DNA from: an uncultured Ilumatobacter sp.
GTDB lineage: Bacteria > Actinomycetota > Acidimicrobiia > Acidimicrobiales > Ilumatobacteraceae
Length of the DNA stretch: 31,846 nucleotides
Direction of reading: 5' to 3'
Assembly (NCBI GenBank): GCA_938049325.1
Contig: CALICC010000153.1
Span: forward strand, 1 to 31,846
In this document: positions 15,388 to 23,297 of the stretch, piece by piece
Position numbering within the stretch: position 1 is the first letter of the stretch
How the letters are laid out: each line of letters opens with the position of its first letter
Position numbers and translations under genes: made by a program
Notes under the pieces: model-generated
What the model was told of the DNA's origin: nothing
The model's input: the letters and a program-made list of their open reading frames with translations, nothing else
Databases searched by the model: none

Positions 15388-16214
15388 TGTCGACATCGAT
15401 GGCCTCGAGCACCACGGAGTTCGCTCCGGCACACGACGGATTGAAGCAATTGCGCAGGCGGTGGAAGCCGACCGGCGCCCCACGTGCAGCGATGCTCCTC
15501 GTCCACGGAATCGGTGAACACAGCGGCCGCTACGAGCACGTCGGTGGCGCGTTTGCCGATGCCGGCATCGATGTACTGGCGCACGATCAACGCGGCTTCG
15601 GCCAAAGCGACGGCCCTCGCGCCTTCGTCGAGGATTTCGACGAGTTTCTCGCTGATCTGCAACTCCTGATCGGTGATCGCCGCTCGCTCGACGTTCCCGT
15701 GATCCTGATGGGGCACTCGCTCGGCGGCCTGATCGCTTCGGCGTACCTCGTGAGCAACCGGCCCCAGCCCGACCTCGCGGTCTTGAGCTCGCCCGCACTC
15801 GCGGCAAACATGCCGCGGTGGCAGCGAGTGCTTGCACCAGCCCTCGGCACCGTGGTTCCGAGGTTCCGCGTCGCTGCAGACTTCGACGGCAGCATCTTGA
15901 CGCGCGACCCCGAGGTCGGCGCAGCGTACGAATCCGACCCCTTGCGGGTGTCGGCGTCGACCGCTCGGCTCGGACGCGAGATCCTGCGCGCGATGAACGA
16001 CGTCGAAGCGGGCCTGGAGCGCATCGAGTTGCCGATGTACATCCTCCACGGCGATGCCGACACGCTGATCCCTCCGTCGGCCTCCGAACCGCTCGGCGAT
16101 CTCCCGAACGCGACCCGGCGAGTGTGGCCAGGCCTGCGACACGAGTGCCTGAACGAGCCCGAACAAGACGAGGTCATCGCGGCCATCGTCGAGTGGCTCG
16201 ACGACAACATCTGA
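15387..16214 (+). CDS. Alpha/beta hydrolase, monoacylglycerol-lipase-like
   Basis: The 275-residue protein has the alpha/beta-hydrolase fold with marks of monoglyceride lipases and lysophospholipases: oxyanion region VHGIGEHSGRYEHV near 39-52, HDQRGFGQSDG near 67-76, nucleophile elbow GHSLGG with S111, acid D225 in HGDADTLIPP and base H252 in GLRHECLNEP. It would hydrolyse a mono-ester lipid or similar ester in the cytoplasm. It overlaps the upstream gene by one base if GTG 15387 is the start; an in-frame ATG at 15399 is the alternative. The tight coupling suggests its substrate relates to the product of the putative oxygenase, but nothing names it. Confidence 0.88.
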   Translation: MSTSMASSTTEFAPAHDGLKQLRRRWKPTGAPRAAMLLVHGIGEHSGRYEHVGGAFADAGIDVLAHDQRGFGQSDGPRAFVEDFDEFLADLQLLIGDRRSLDVPVILMGHSLGGLIASAYLVSNRPQPDLAVLSSPALAANMPRWQRVLAPALGTVVPRFRVAADFDGSILTRDPEVGAAYESDPLRVSASTARLGREILRAMNDVEAGLERIELPMYILHGDADTLIPPSASEPLGDLPNATRRVWPGLRHECLNEPEQDEVIAAIVEWLDDNI

Positions 16215-16315
16215 TCGGTTCTCGCTCCGTCTCTTGGTTCGGGCGTGGCTGCGCAGGCCGGCGTCTCGGCAGCGTTGACCAGGAAACCGCGCGGGTCCGC
16301 TCGACGGGCTGAAAG

Positions 16316-16321
16316 TAGGTT
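16316..16321 (+). promoter_or_regulatory. Putative -10 box (TAGGTT), leaderless, for the gene at 16330
   Basis: TAGGTT ends 8 bases before GTG 16330 and matches TAnnnT. No Shine-Dalgarno lies in between. A TTGACC at 16275-16280 is too far upstream to be its -35 element. Confidence 0.4.
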
Positions 16322-16329
16322 GCGATGTT

Positions 16330-17064
16330 GTGCATGCGGAGATGTCGCCGGGGTTCGCATCGCTGCAGTTACGGCTGGTCGAGCGGTTCGTTGCGCTCGG
16401 TCTCGGCACGCACGCTGACGGCGCGAAGCGGCTGACCAACTTCCGACGCCGTCTCGGCCTGCGCTCCGATTCAGCTTCCGAGCCGCGCTGGGCCGATGTG
16501 CTCGACGCGATCGAATCCGCCGCTACCCACGCCGATCGGGTTGCCGCCGTGATGTCGGCGTGGAGGTCTCTTCCGCCAGCTGTCCCGGAACACATCGCCA
16601 ACGGTTGGCCGACGGTTGGTGCGTTCTCGATCGAGACATCCGGACCCGTCGCCCGTACGCACTTCTATTCGATGGATGACGACAACCTGAGCCCGCTCCA
16701 TCCGTCGAAGCTCGATGCTCGCCGAAACGAACTCAGAAGTGTTCTCGCCATCGTTCGACGCAGCCGGCCAGAGGTCGAGCGCGTCACCGGCGGCTCATGG
16801 CTGTACTCGACGTCGTCGTACCGCTCGCTGTTTCCCGTTGCGCACGTGACCCATGCAGTCGTGCGACGCCAGCGACGAACGTTCCAGGGCATGTCGCACT
16901 GGGGACAGTTCCTCAACCATCGCGGGCAGATACGCCGAGAGCTCGCCGACGAGTTCTGCGCACGCGTGACGAGGTGGGAGGGCGATGATCCGTGTGCCCT
17001 GTTCCCGATCAACACGCTCGAGGTCGACTCTCCTGTCGAGATCTTCGACAAACCATCTCGGTAG
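16330..17064 (+). CDS. Hypothetical protein
   Basis: A 244-residue cytoplasmic protein is not assigned to a family. The N-terminal third is basic and helical (LVERFVALGLGTHADGAKR). The middle contains GAFSIETSGPVARTHFYSMD and LSPLHPSKLDARR. The latter half has a run of aromatic and charged residues (GGSWLYSTSSYRSLFP, HAVVRRQRRTFQGMSHWGQF) and ends with LFPINTLEVDSPVEIFD. No catalytic motif is certain. GTG 16330 is taken as start because a -10-like box precedes it; ATG 16342 is the next in-frame choice. It stands alone between the hydrolase gene and the convergent DinB-like gene. Confidence 0.65.
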   Translation: MHAEMSPGFASLQLRLVERFVALGLGTHADGAKRLTNFRRRLGLRSDSASEPRWADVLDAIESAATHADRVAAVMSAWRSLPPAVPEHIANGWPTVGAFSIETSGPVARTHFYSMDDDNLSPLHPSKLDARRNELRSVLAIVRRSRPEVERVTGGSWLYSTSSYRSLFPVAHVTHAVVRRQRRTFQGMSHWGQFLNHRGQIRRELADEFCARVTRWEGDDPCALFPINTLEVDSPVEIFDKPSR

Positions 17065-17104
17065 CACGGACAGGATCTCGGCTCCCAGCGTCTTGCGTTC
17101 CCCA

Positions 17105-17120
17105 TCGGGACGGATCCCGA
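17105..17120. terminator. Short hairpin between convergent genes
   Basis: The arms tcggga (17105-17110) and tcccga (17115-17120) with a 4-base loop lie in the 71-base gap between two convergent stop codons. The stem is only six pairs and no U-run follows, so it is a weak candidate for bidirectional termination. Confidence 0.25.
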
Positions 17121-17135
17121 ATGCGTGCGATCGAG

Positions 17136-17639
17136 CTACTGGCCGACACTCCCGTCGACCGCCTCGCGCAGCAGGTCGAGATGGCCGCAATGCCGGGCGG
17201 TCTCCTCGATCATGTGGAGCAACGCGTACCGGAGCGAGAACGTCATACCCTCGCCGCGAGCGATGTCATCGAGATCGTCGTCGATGACCGCACGCCGGGA
17301 GCGGTCACACTCCTTCAGATATCGGGCGATGAGATCAACGATCGTGTCGTCGACCGCGAGCGCGAAGGCCCCGTGCGGATCGTCGTCCGTCCAGGGCCAG
17401 TCGACATCGTGATCGGCGAAGTCGATACTGAACCAGAATCGCTCCGTTGCCGTGAGGTGCTTGACGAGACCGGCGATGGTCAGCGTCGTCGTCGGCACAG
17501 CCTGGGTGGCCGCCTCCTCGTTGGTCAACCCGCTCGCCTTGCGCACGACTGTGGACCGGAAGAAGTCGAGCATCGATTCGAGCATCTGACGCTCGGCGCC
17601 CTGCTGAGCTGGCCGCACACGATCGTCACCTGAGGACAT
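17136..17639 (-). CDS. DinB-like protein (DUF664 type)
   Basis: The 167-residue protein is an all-helical DinB/DUF664-type protein. Visible marks are LTIAGLVKHLTATERFWF near residues 52-69 and the C-terminal LLHMIEETARHCGHLDLLRE near 136-155, whose histidines would form the family's metal site. Family members include thiol-dependent transferases and many uncharacterised proteins, so a specific reaction cannot be given. The start at 17639 is preferred to the farther upstream in-frame one, and CAGACT lies 6 bases before it. The gene diverges from the DUF222/HNH gene with 65 bases between them. Confidence 0.78.
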   Translation of the reverse strand: MSSGDDRVRPAQQGAERQMLESMLDFFRSTVVRKASGLTNEEAATQAVPTTTLTIAGLVKHLTATERFWFSIDFADHDVDWPWTDDDPHGAFALAVDDTIVDLIARYLKECDRSRRAVIDDDLDDIARGEGMTFSLRYALLHMIEETARHCGHLDLLREAVDGSVGQ

Positions 17640-17704
17640 GAGCGAAGTCTGATCGACAAGTCGACACACCACAACCCACCCACAGAACTCTGAGGTACCC
17701 CCTG

Positions 17705-19123
17705 ATGAGGTTGCAACACATGGAACTCGCCACTGCCGTCGACGCCGTGAATTCGGCCATCGACACCTTGGCGCGTGTGGCTATCGACTCCGTCGGCGGC
17801 AGCGAATTGCGGAGCGAGCTCGCTCGCCTCAAGGCTGCCGATTCCCGCCTGGAGGCCCAGCTCGGGCGGCTCACGCATGCTGCCGACGCGTGTGGCGCGT
17901 TCATCGGCACCGGCGCTCGCGATACGGCCGAGTGGCTCGGCAAAGAGACCGGTACGTCGACTCGCGCGAACCGGTCGGCGTCCGAACTCGGCGAGGCGAT
18001 GACGAAGTCTGACGAGTTGGCCGCTGCGGTCACGAGCGGGCGACTCTCGACCGACAAGGCCACCGCCGCGGTCGGCGCAGCGCGTGGTCGAGCGATCGAC
18101 GACGAGCTCTTGGCCCAGATCGCCGATGTACCGCTCCACTCGGTGCGTCCAGCTGCAGAGGCGTGGCGAGCTCGTCACGATGCGGATGGCGAGCGTGACG
18201 TCGCGTCATCGCAACGCGCTCGCCGCTTTCTGAAGCTCACGAGCGTTGCCGACGGCATGACTCGCGTTGACGGCCTCCTCGACCCGGAGTCGGCCGCGAC
18301 AGTTCGCACGACGCTCGACGCGGTCATGAACGAGTCGGCGTTCGACGGCACCAGCCGCTCGCGTGACCAACGCTGCGCTGATGCGCTCACTCAGCTCGCT
18401 GCCGCTGCATCCAAGGGCAACATCGCCGGCGGCCGCTCCAACGCGAAGCTGCTCGCAACGGTGCCGTTCGAGACGATCGTCGAACGCGCCGAATGGCGCG
18501 GCGTCACCCACGCCGGCCCAACGCTCGATGCCAACACCATTCGCAAACTGGCGTGTGATGCCGGTATCCACCGCGTGGTCACCGGGCCGCACTCCTCGAT
18601 CATCGACTTCGGCCACGAGAACCGACTGGTCTCTGAGAACCTCTTCCTGGCGCTCGTCGCACGTGATCAGCGATGCCGTTGGCCTGGCTGCACGGTGCGT
18701 GCCGCATGGTGCGACGCGCACCATGTCGTCGAGTGGGACGAGCAGCACGGCAGAACGAGCGAGCAGCACTGTGCGCTGCTCTGCAACCACCATCACCATG
18801 TGACGCACCTTCCCGGTTGGTCCGTCACCGGCGACGGACACGAGTTCGTGATCCATCACCCCGACGGATCGACCGAAACGAGTCGCCCACCTGCTGCGGC
18901 CGGCCGCGGCGCGGCAACCACGCCGACCGACCATCCGGTCACACATCCACCACCGGCAGGCCCACTCCGAGCCGACCGGATCGGCAGGCACGAATCAGTC
19001 GAAGCCGCCCCCGTTTCGCCCGCATCCGCTTCCGCCACACCCGGGCACGCCGGACCGTCCCGTGCGACGCGGCGACATGCCACGCAGCGACAGAACGAGG
19101 TGACTCATGGCGCACTGTTCTGA
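17705..19123 (+). CDS. DUF222 / HNH endonuclease-domain protein (13E12-type)
   Basis: The 472-residue protein combines an N-terminal helical DUF222 domain (roughly 10-300) with a C-terminal HNH nuclease domain containing CRWPGC (C324, C329), CDAHHVVEWDE (H339, H340) and LLCNHHHHVTHLPGW (C360 and the His cluster). The last ~90 residues are Pro/Thr/Ala-rich and probably disordered. Proteins of this architecture occur in many copies in actinobacteria, including the mycobacterial 13E12 repeat family; their biological role is not settled. Both ATG 17705 and ATG 17720 have a GAGG nine bases upstream, so the start is ambiguous by five residues. No transposase or flanking repeat marks it as a current mobile element. 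Confidence 0.88.
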   Translation: MRLQHMELATAVDAVNSAIDTLARVAIDSVGGSELRSELARLKAADSRLEAQLGRLTHAADACGAFIGTGARDTAEWLGKETGTSTRANRSASELGEAMTKSDELAAAVTSGRLSTDKATAAVGAARGRAIDDELLAQIADVPLHSVRPAAEAWRARHDADGERDVASSQRARRFLKLTSVADGMTRVDGLLDPESAATVRTTLDAVMNESAFDGTSRSRDQRCADALTQLAAAASKGNIAGGRSNAKLLATVPFETIVERAEWRGVTHAGPTLDANTIRKLACDAGIHRVVTGPHSSIIDFGHENRLVSENLFLALVARDQRCRWPGCTVRAAWCDAHHVVEWDEQHGRTSEQHCALLCNHHHHVTHLPGWSVTGDGHEFVIHHPDGSTETSRPPAAAGRGAATTPTDHPVTHPPPAGPLRADRIGRHESVEAAPVSPASASATPGHAGPSRATRRHATQRQNEVTHGALF

Positions 19124-19169
19124 TCCGGTGGGCGGGCTGCGTCCCGCACGAACGTGGCGGCGTGCGCGG

Positions 19170-19589
19170 TCAGCGCTCGAGCGTCAGCTCGACGGTGGGT
19201 GCGTGCTCGATCAGTTCGGTCACGGTTGTCTGGTCTCGGTACCACGAGGTAGCTGGGTGGTTCCAGATCGTGGTGCGCAGCGCTGGGTCGGTGACTTCCA
19301 CCGCGGTGGCGGCGACGTCGACCGTCAGACCTGTCATCGGGTCGCCCTTCAGGTGCAGGGTCATCGCAGGGTCGGCTCGCAGGTTCGCCAGCCAGTCGCG
19401 AGGTCCAGGCGTGCCGCCGATCACCACGCGGCCGTCGATGTTCACGATCCAGATCTCGATGCGGCGCGGTGCTCTCGACGTGCGGCCCGTCGTGGTGATG
19501 TCGACCGTGATCGGTTGGTCGCCGGCCTGCGAAATCGCGGCGCGGATCTGCTCGCTCGTCAGGTCGCCAGAAGAGTTCAACACGTTCAC
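19170..19589 (-). CDS. Deazaflavin (F420)-dependent nitroreductase-family oxidoreductase
   Basis: The product is a small split-barrel protein of about 139 residues with the DDN-family signature TTTGRTSRAPRRIEIWIVNIDG, then VIGGTPGPRDWLANLRADPAMTLHL. This family (Pfam DUF385, Rv3547 type) generally uses reduced coenzyme F420 to reduce small substrates; the cofactor is inferred from the family. The frame extends to a TTG at 19616, but the extra residues look unlike the family, so GTG 19589 is used with low certainty. No Shine-Dalgarno or -10 box decides it. The gene is convergent with the DUF222/HNH gene, 46 bases apart. Confidence 0.78.
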   Translation of the reverse strand: MNVLNSSGDLTSEQIRAAISQAGDQPITVDITTTGRTSRAPRRIEIWIVNIDGRVVIGGTPGPRDWLANLRADPAMTLHLKGDPMTGLTVDVAATAVEVTDPALRTTIWNHPATSWYRDQTTVTELIEHAPTVELTLER

Positions 19590-19749
19590 ATGGTGACAGA
19601 TCAACCAACCCGACAAACGGCCCGGCGTCGCTCCACGGCCAGGTCACGCAGCCAGCGAATAATTCCCGGCATGGCGACCTTCACCTCGGGCAAGATGAAC
19701 ACGAAGTATTCACTTGGGAGGGTGACGATGCGCGGACGAGAGTGGTAAC

Positions 19750-19773
19750 AGCCTGATCGGTTGCGATCAGGCT
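19750..19773. terminator. Hairpin at the end of the sigma/anti-sigma unit
   Basis: Perfect nine-base arms agcctgatc (19750-19758) and gatcaggct (19765-19773) flank a 6-base loop. On the reverse strand the hairpin begins just before and includes the stop codon of the anti-sigma-like gene and is followed by TGTTACC. It probably ends that transcript. Confidence 0.6.
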
Positions 19774-21197
19774 GACCCGAGGCTCGGGGTTGCAACGACC
19801 TGGTCGGCCGCGTCGAGCAGCCGGATCGCAGTGAGCGTGTCTTCGGGTGCAATGCGCAGTTCCGGGTCGACGCTGCCTGCAATCACGAAGAAGCGCTGGT
19901 CGAAGCTGCCGCTGAGGTCCATCGTCGACGCCGAGACGGTTTGTCCATCGGCCAGATCGAGCTCGACTCGGACCACCGTCGGATCCACGACTCCGGCAAC
20001 GATTCGAGTCAGTCGATCGCTTTCAAAGGGTGCCCAGGCCTCGTAGAGCAGATCGCTGTGGAGAGCCCCGGGATCGATCAGCAACGGACAGCCCATCGAG
20101 CTGCCGTCCGGGTACGAGAGCTCGAAGCAGAACAGTCCTCCGCTCACCTCTGAGACGCCCAGGGCGGCGGCGCTTCCGGCGGGCGCGCCGGCAATATCGA
20201 ACTCGGCAACGGGAACTGGCGCTCCGCCGAAGTCCACGATCAACGGGGCTGGCAACATCGCCTCGGTGCCGACGACCAAGCCGTTCAGGATCGCGAATCG
20301 TGTCGCCTCGTTCTCGACGTCACCTTCGAGGAGCACCTGGGTCGCTCCGAACCCCAACCATGCACTGCTCGATTCGGGGTAGTCGTTGAGCGTCCAGAGC
20401 TGACCACCGACGTCAAGCGTCGGGCCGATCGAGCCCACCGGCTGGAGCGTCGTCCACACGGTGATCATGCGACCGTCGCTGTGCCGGTAGTGCAGGTGCT
20501 GATCGCCTCCAGCGGTCTGCGCATAGTGAGGCTCGAACCCAGTGGGCAGCACGGTGGGCAGAATCCAGTCGGCGGTGAGCAGCGCGCCCACCGTTTGCAG
20601 CGGCACGGCACCTGGAAACTGCGTCGTGGTCAGACCCGGATCGCCGGTCAACACCGAGGTTGGCGGCGGCGGAGCTGTGGTGGTCGGAGAAGCGACATCT
20701 GTCGTCGCTGGCGCTGCCGGCGCGGTCGTCGCTGGCGTGGCCGGCGCGGTGGTCGCAGGCGCGGCCAACACGGTGGTTGCCGGTGCGACGTCGGTCGTCG
20801 ACGTGGCTGACGTCGTCGATGGAGCGACCACGGTGGACGAACTGGCTGGCGCTGCGGAGCCCTCCTCGATCGGCGTGAAGTCCGGTGACGTCGCAGTGGG
20901 CGCCGAGTCGACGCCTGGAAGCGCTGCGACCAACTCGTTCTCGGTACCTCCCCGATTCGCAACGAGCACCAGCCCGATGGCAAGCAGTGCGAGCGCGGCT
21001 GCCGCAGCACCGAGCACGGCGAAGCGGGGCGGCGCGGCCCAGGGATCGGGCGAAGCGACGGTCGCGCCATCGGCCTTGGCTTCCACTCGCCGCCAACCTG
21101 ACGCGAGGGGTGCTTCGCTGACGACCTCGCCGATGACCTGGCGCAGCTCGGCATCGGTCAATTCGGGAGGCTGAGGAGACTGGGAACGTTGATTCAT
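19767..21197 (-). CDS. Probable anti-sigma factor: single-pass membrane protein
   Basis: The 476-residue protein has a short N-terminal cytoplasmic part of about 58 residues (with ELTDAELRQVIGEVV), one membrane segment at about 59-80 (FAVLGAAAAALALLAIGLVLVA), a Thr/Pro/Ala-rich extracellular linker at about 113-182, and a 290-residue outer domain of unknown fold containing a possible disulfide pair (FCFELSYPD and MGCPLLID). Its start overlaps the sigma-factor stop by four bases (ATGA), the usual arrangement for an ECF sigma and its membrane-bound anti-sigma. No zinc-binding HxxxCxxC motif is visible in the short cytoplasmic segment, so it would be an atypical anti-sigma. The role is inferred from synteny and topology, not homology. 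Confidence 0.6.
   Translation of the reverse strand: MNQRSQSPQPPELTDAELRQVIGEVVSEAPLASGWRRVEAKADGATVASPDPWAAPPRFAVLGAAAAALALLAIGLVLVANRGGTENELVAALPGVDSAPTATSPDFTPIEEGSAAPASSSTVVAPSTTSATSTTDVAPATTVLAAPATTAPATPATTAPAAPATTDVASPTTTAPPPPTSVLTGDPGLTTTQFPGAVPLQTVGALLTADWILPTVLPTGFEPHYAQTAGGDQHLHYRHSDGRMITVWTTLQPVGSIGPTLDVGGQLWTLNDYPESSSAWLGFGATQVLLEGDVENEATRFAILNGLVVGTEAMLPAPLIVDFGGAPVPVAEFDIAGAPAGSAAALGVSEVSGGLFCFELSYPDGSSMGCPLLIDPGALHSDLLYEAWAPFESDRLTRIVAGVVDPTVVRVELDLADGQTVSASTMDLSGSFDQRFFVIAGSVDPELRIAPEDTLTAIRLLDAADQVVATPSLGSA
20701..20793. repeat. 24-base tandem repeat encoding the Thr/Pro/Ala linker
   Basis: Units at 20701-20724 and 20725-20748 differ at three positions. The units at 20749-20772 and 20773-20793 (21 bases) are more diverged. 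On the reverse strand each encodes an octapeptide of the type ATTAPATP or ATTAPAAP in the extracellular linker of the anti-sigma-like protein. It is in frame, so copy-number change would alter linker length without a frameshift. Confidence 0.75.
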
Positions 21198-21703
21198 GAC
21201 AGGTCCTTTCGATCGATGGTGATGCGCAGCCGGGCGCGTGCTCGTGCGAGCTGGCGTTTCACCGAGCCAGCGGAGCAGCCGAGGATTTCACTGACTTGTG
21301 CGACGCTCTGGTCTTCCCAATACGTGAGGAACACCACGGCGCGCTGCTGAATGCTCAATTCGCGGACCGCCGAGACGACGTGGGTTGACGCGCCGGACGA
21401 CGCAACGAATTGACCGGAGGGAGGTGCCCACTTGGCGACGCGATCATCGCGTCGCCGACGTCGGCCGCTCGACCGGTGCAGCATTCGCGCCGTGTTGAAG
21501 ACGCACTTGTACAGGTACGTGCGAGGTTCGATGACCGATTCCCAGGCTGGCGACAACGTCCCGGCTCGGGACCGCTGGAGCATCGACGCAAACGTGTCGG
21601 CCACGACGTCGTCGGCATCGCTCGGACCGACCAGCACGGTGGCGTAGCCGACGAGTTCATCGGCCCACTTGAGGTACGCCTCGTCCAAGGCGATCGTGTT
21701 CAT
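21194..21703 (-). CDS. ECF-type RNA polymerase sigma factor
   Basis: This 169-residue protein has the two-domain layout of extracytoplasmic-function sigma factors. Region 2 spans about 10-85 (YATVLVGPSDADDVVADTFASML and RTYLYKCVFNTARMLHR). Region 4 spans about 112-162 (RELSIQQRAVVFLTYWEDQS, then the helix-turn-helix VAQVSEILGCSAGSVKRQLARARARLR). It would direct RNA polymerase to a small regulon when released from its partner. GGAG sits 5 bases upstream of the ATG. It is followed, with a four-base overlap, by the membrane anti-sigma-like gene. Its gene starts 109 bases after gatB on the same strand, so it may have its own promoter there. Confidence 0.88.
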   Translation of the reverse strand: MNTIALDEAYLKWADELVGYATVLVGPSDADDVVADTFASMLQRSRAGTLSPAWESVIEPRTYLYKCVFNTARMLHRSSGRRRRRDDRVAKWAPPSGQFVASSGASTHVVSAVRELSIQQRAVVFLTYWEDQSVAQVSEILGCSAGSVKRQLARARARLRITIDRKDLS

Positions 21704-21776
21704 GTCTTCTCCATGCCGCAGGCCACCGGTTTGGGTGACACCGCCGGAAGAAATCTCGCGGGTCGTCTCGTTGCCC

Positions 21777-21817
21777 GTGCTCAGGTCGTGCCGCGCACCG
21801 TACCCGTTGTGCTCAGG
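21777..21817. repeat. Pair of 9-base direct repeats upstream of the sigma-factor gene
   Basis: GTGCTCAGG occurs at 21777-21785 and 21809-21817, a period of 32 bases, in the gap between gatB and the sigma gene; the second copy overlaps the gatB stop codon. It could be a regulatory site for the sigma/anti-sigma unit, but two short copies may also be chance. Confidence 0.25.
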
Positions 21818-23297
21818 ACTTTTTGGCGTTGAGCAGCGCCGTGACGGCTTTGCCGTCGGCTTGCCCCTTCGACGCCTTCATCACCGCGCCGACGAGCGCG
21901 CCCATTGCTTTGCCCTCGCCTGCGCAGAACTTGGCCCAGGCGTCGGGTTGCTCGGCGATTGCCGCGTCGACCATCGACTCGAGTTCGGACGACTCCATCG
22001 CCTCGAACCCCAACGCGGCAGCGATCGCTTCGGGGTCGCGCTCGTGTTCGCCCGCGATCATCGATTCGACGATGGTCTTGGCTTGCGTTGCCGTGACCGC
22101 GCTGTTCGACTCCATCGTGGTGAGCGTGGCGAGTCGACCAGCGGGAACGACCGTCGCCAAGTCGGGCGCTTCCTTCACGTGCTTGAGCGCCAGCCCGACG
22201 TCGCCGCTTTGCTTCCCCACCTCGAGCACGTAGGCGTCTTGGTCGCGTTCGACGACCAACAGCACGGCTTCGGAGTTGGCCGGCTGGCCGGACATCGAGG
22301 CGAGCACCTCTCGGCGAGCCGCCGGGAGGGGCGGCAATGCGGCGCGCACGCGCTCGATCCACTCGGGGCCCGGGTCGACGACCACGAGGTCGGGTTCGAG
22401 GAAGTAGCGGTAGTCATCGGCGTCTTCCTTCGAGCGCAGCGTGTGGGTCTTGCCGTCATTCTCGTCCCAGTGGCGAGTCTGTTGGATGACCGGCTCGCCG
22501 GCTTCGTGCAGCGCGATCTGACGCTTTGCCTCGTATTCGATCGCGCGGCCGACCGAGCGCACCGAGTTGACGTTCTTGATCTCGCAGCGCGTGTTGAAGT
22601 CGGCGCCGGGCTTGCGGACGCTGACGTTGGCGTCGACGCGCATCGACCCCTCTTCCATCTTCGCGTCGGAGGCGCCGACCGCGACAAGAATCGAGCGCAG
22701 TTCCGACACGTACGCCTTGGCTTGCTCGGGGTGACGGATGTCAGGGCGGCTGACGATCTCGACGAGCGGCACGCCGGCCCGGTTGAAGTCGATCAGCGAG
22801 TAGTCGGAGCCGTGGATGCGTCCACCGGCGCCGCCGACGTGTGTGGACTTGCCCGTGTCTTCTTCGAGGTGACCGCGTTCGATGCCCACGCGGAAACCGT
22901 CGGGCAGGTCGAGCCAGCCGTCGGCGTTGATCGGCTCGTCGTACTGGCTGATCTGATACGCCTTGGGCATGTCGGGGTAGAAGTAGTTCTTGCGCGCGAA
23001 CGTCGACTTCTGGACGCGGCAGTTGAGTGCGAGACCGAGGCGCATCGCGAGTTCGACCGCGTGGCGGTTGAGCACCGGTAGCGCGCCCGGCAATCCGAGC
23101 GTGACCGGGTCGATATTCGTGTTCGGCTCGTCACCGAAGCGGTTGGGTGACGCAGAGAACAGCTTGGTCTGCGTGGCCAATTCGACATGCACCTCGAGCC
23201 CGACGACCATCTCGTAGCCCCGGTGCTCCCAGCGCTCGTGCTCGTCGTTCGCGGGGAAGAAGTCGTCGTCGTTGACGTACAGCGGCTGTGCACTCAT
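21813..23297 (-). CDS. gatB: Asp-tRNA(Asn)/Glu-tRNA(Gln) amidotransferase subunit B
   Basis: The 494-residue subunit of GatCAB binds the mischarged tRNA and phosphorylates its acyl group before amidation. Family marks are EMVVGLEVHVELATQTKLFS near residue 29, GLPGALPVLN near 68, KNYFYPDMPKAYQISQYD near 103-120, SLIDFNRAGVPLVEIVS near 166, EIKNVNSVRSVGRAIEYE near 240, and a C-terminal GatB/Yqey tail (MGALVGAVMKASKGQADG) that contacts tRNA. The first ~28 residues precede the conserved core. Its start overlaps the gatA stop by four bases (ATGA), so the unit is translationally coupled. The gene is intact. Confidence 0.97.
   Translation of the reverse strand: MSAQPLYVNDDDFFPANDEHERWEHRGYEMVVGLEVHVELATQTKLFSASPNRFGDEPNTNIDPVTLGLPGALPVLNRHAVELAMRLGLALNCRVQKSTFARKNYFYPDMPKAYQISQYDEPINADGWLDLPDGFRVGIERGHLEEDTGKSTHVGGAGGRIHGSDYSLIDFNRAGVPLVEIVSRPDIRHPEQAKAYVSELRSILVAVGASDAKMEEGSMRVDANVSVRKPGADFNTRCEIKNVNSVRSVGRAIEYEAKRQIALHEAGEPVIQQTRHWDENDGKTHTLRSKEDADDYRYFLEPDLVVVDPGPEWIERVRAALPPLPAARREVLASMSGQPANSEAVLLVVERDQDAYVLEVGKQSGDVGLALKHVKEAPDLATVVPAGRLATLTTMESNSAVTATQAKTIVESMIAGEHERDPEAIAAALGFEAMESSELESMVDAAIAEQPDAWAKFCAGEGKAMGALVGAVMKASKGQADGKAVTALLNAKKS

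Noticed and set aside
16275..16321. TTGACC as a -35 partner of the TAGGTT box
   Set aside because: The spacing is 35 bases, about twice the workable distance.
13933..16601. Long reverse-strand frames at 13933-15093 and 15018-16601
   Set aside because: They lie wholly opposite the oxygenase-like and hydrolase genes, overlap each other, and show no family motif.
17705..19123. DUF222/HNH gene as an active mobile element
   Set aside because: No flanking inverted or direct repeats, transposase or intron structure is visible; the family is simply multi-copy in actinobacteria.
19671..19748. Twenty-five-residue forward ORF (MATFTSGKMNTKYSLG)
   Set aside because: No Shine-Dalgarno or -10 box and no known homologue; it lies between a convergent gene and a terminator hairpin, so there is no positive evidence of translation.
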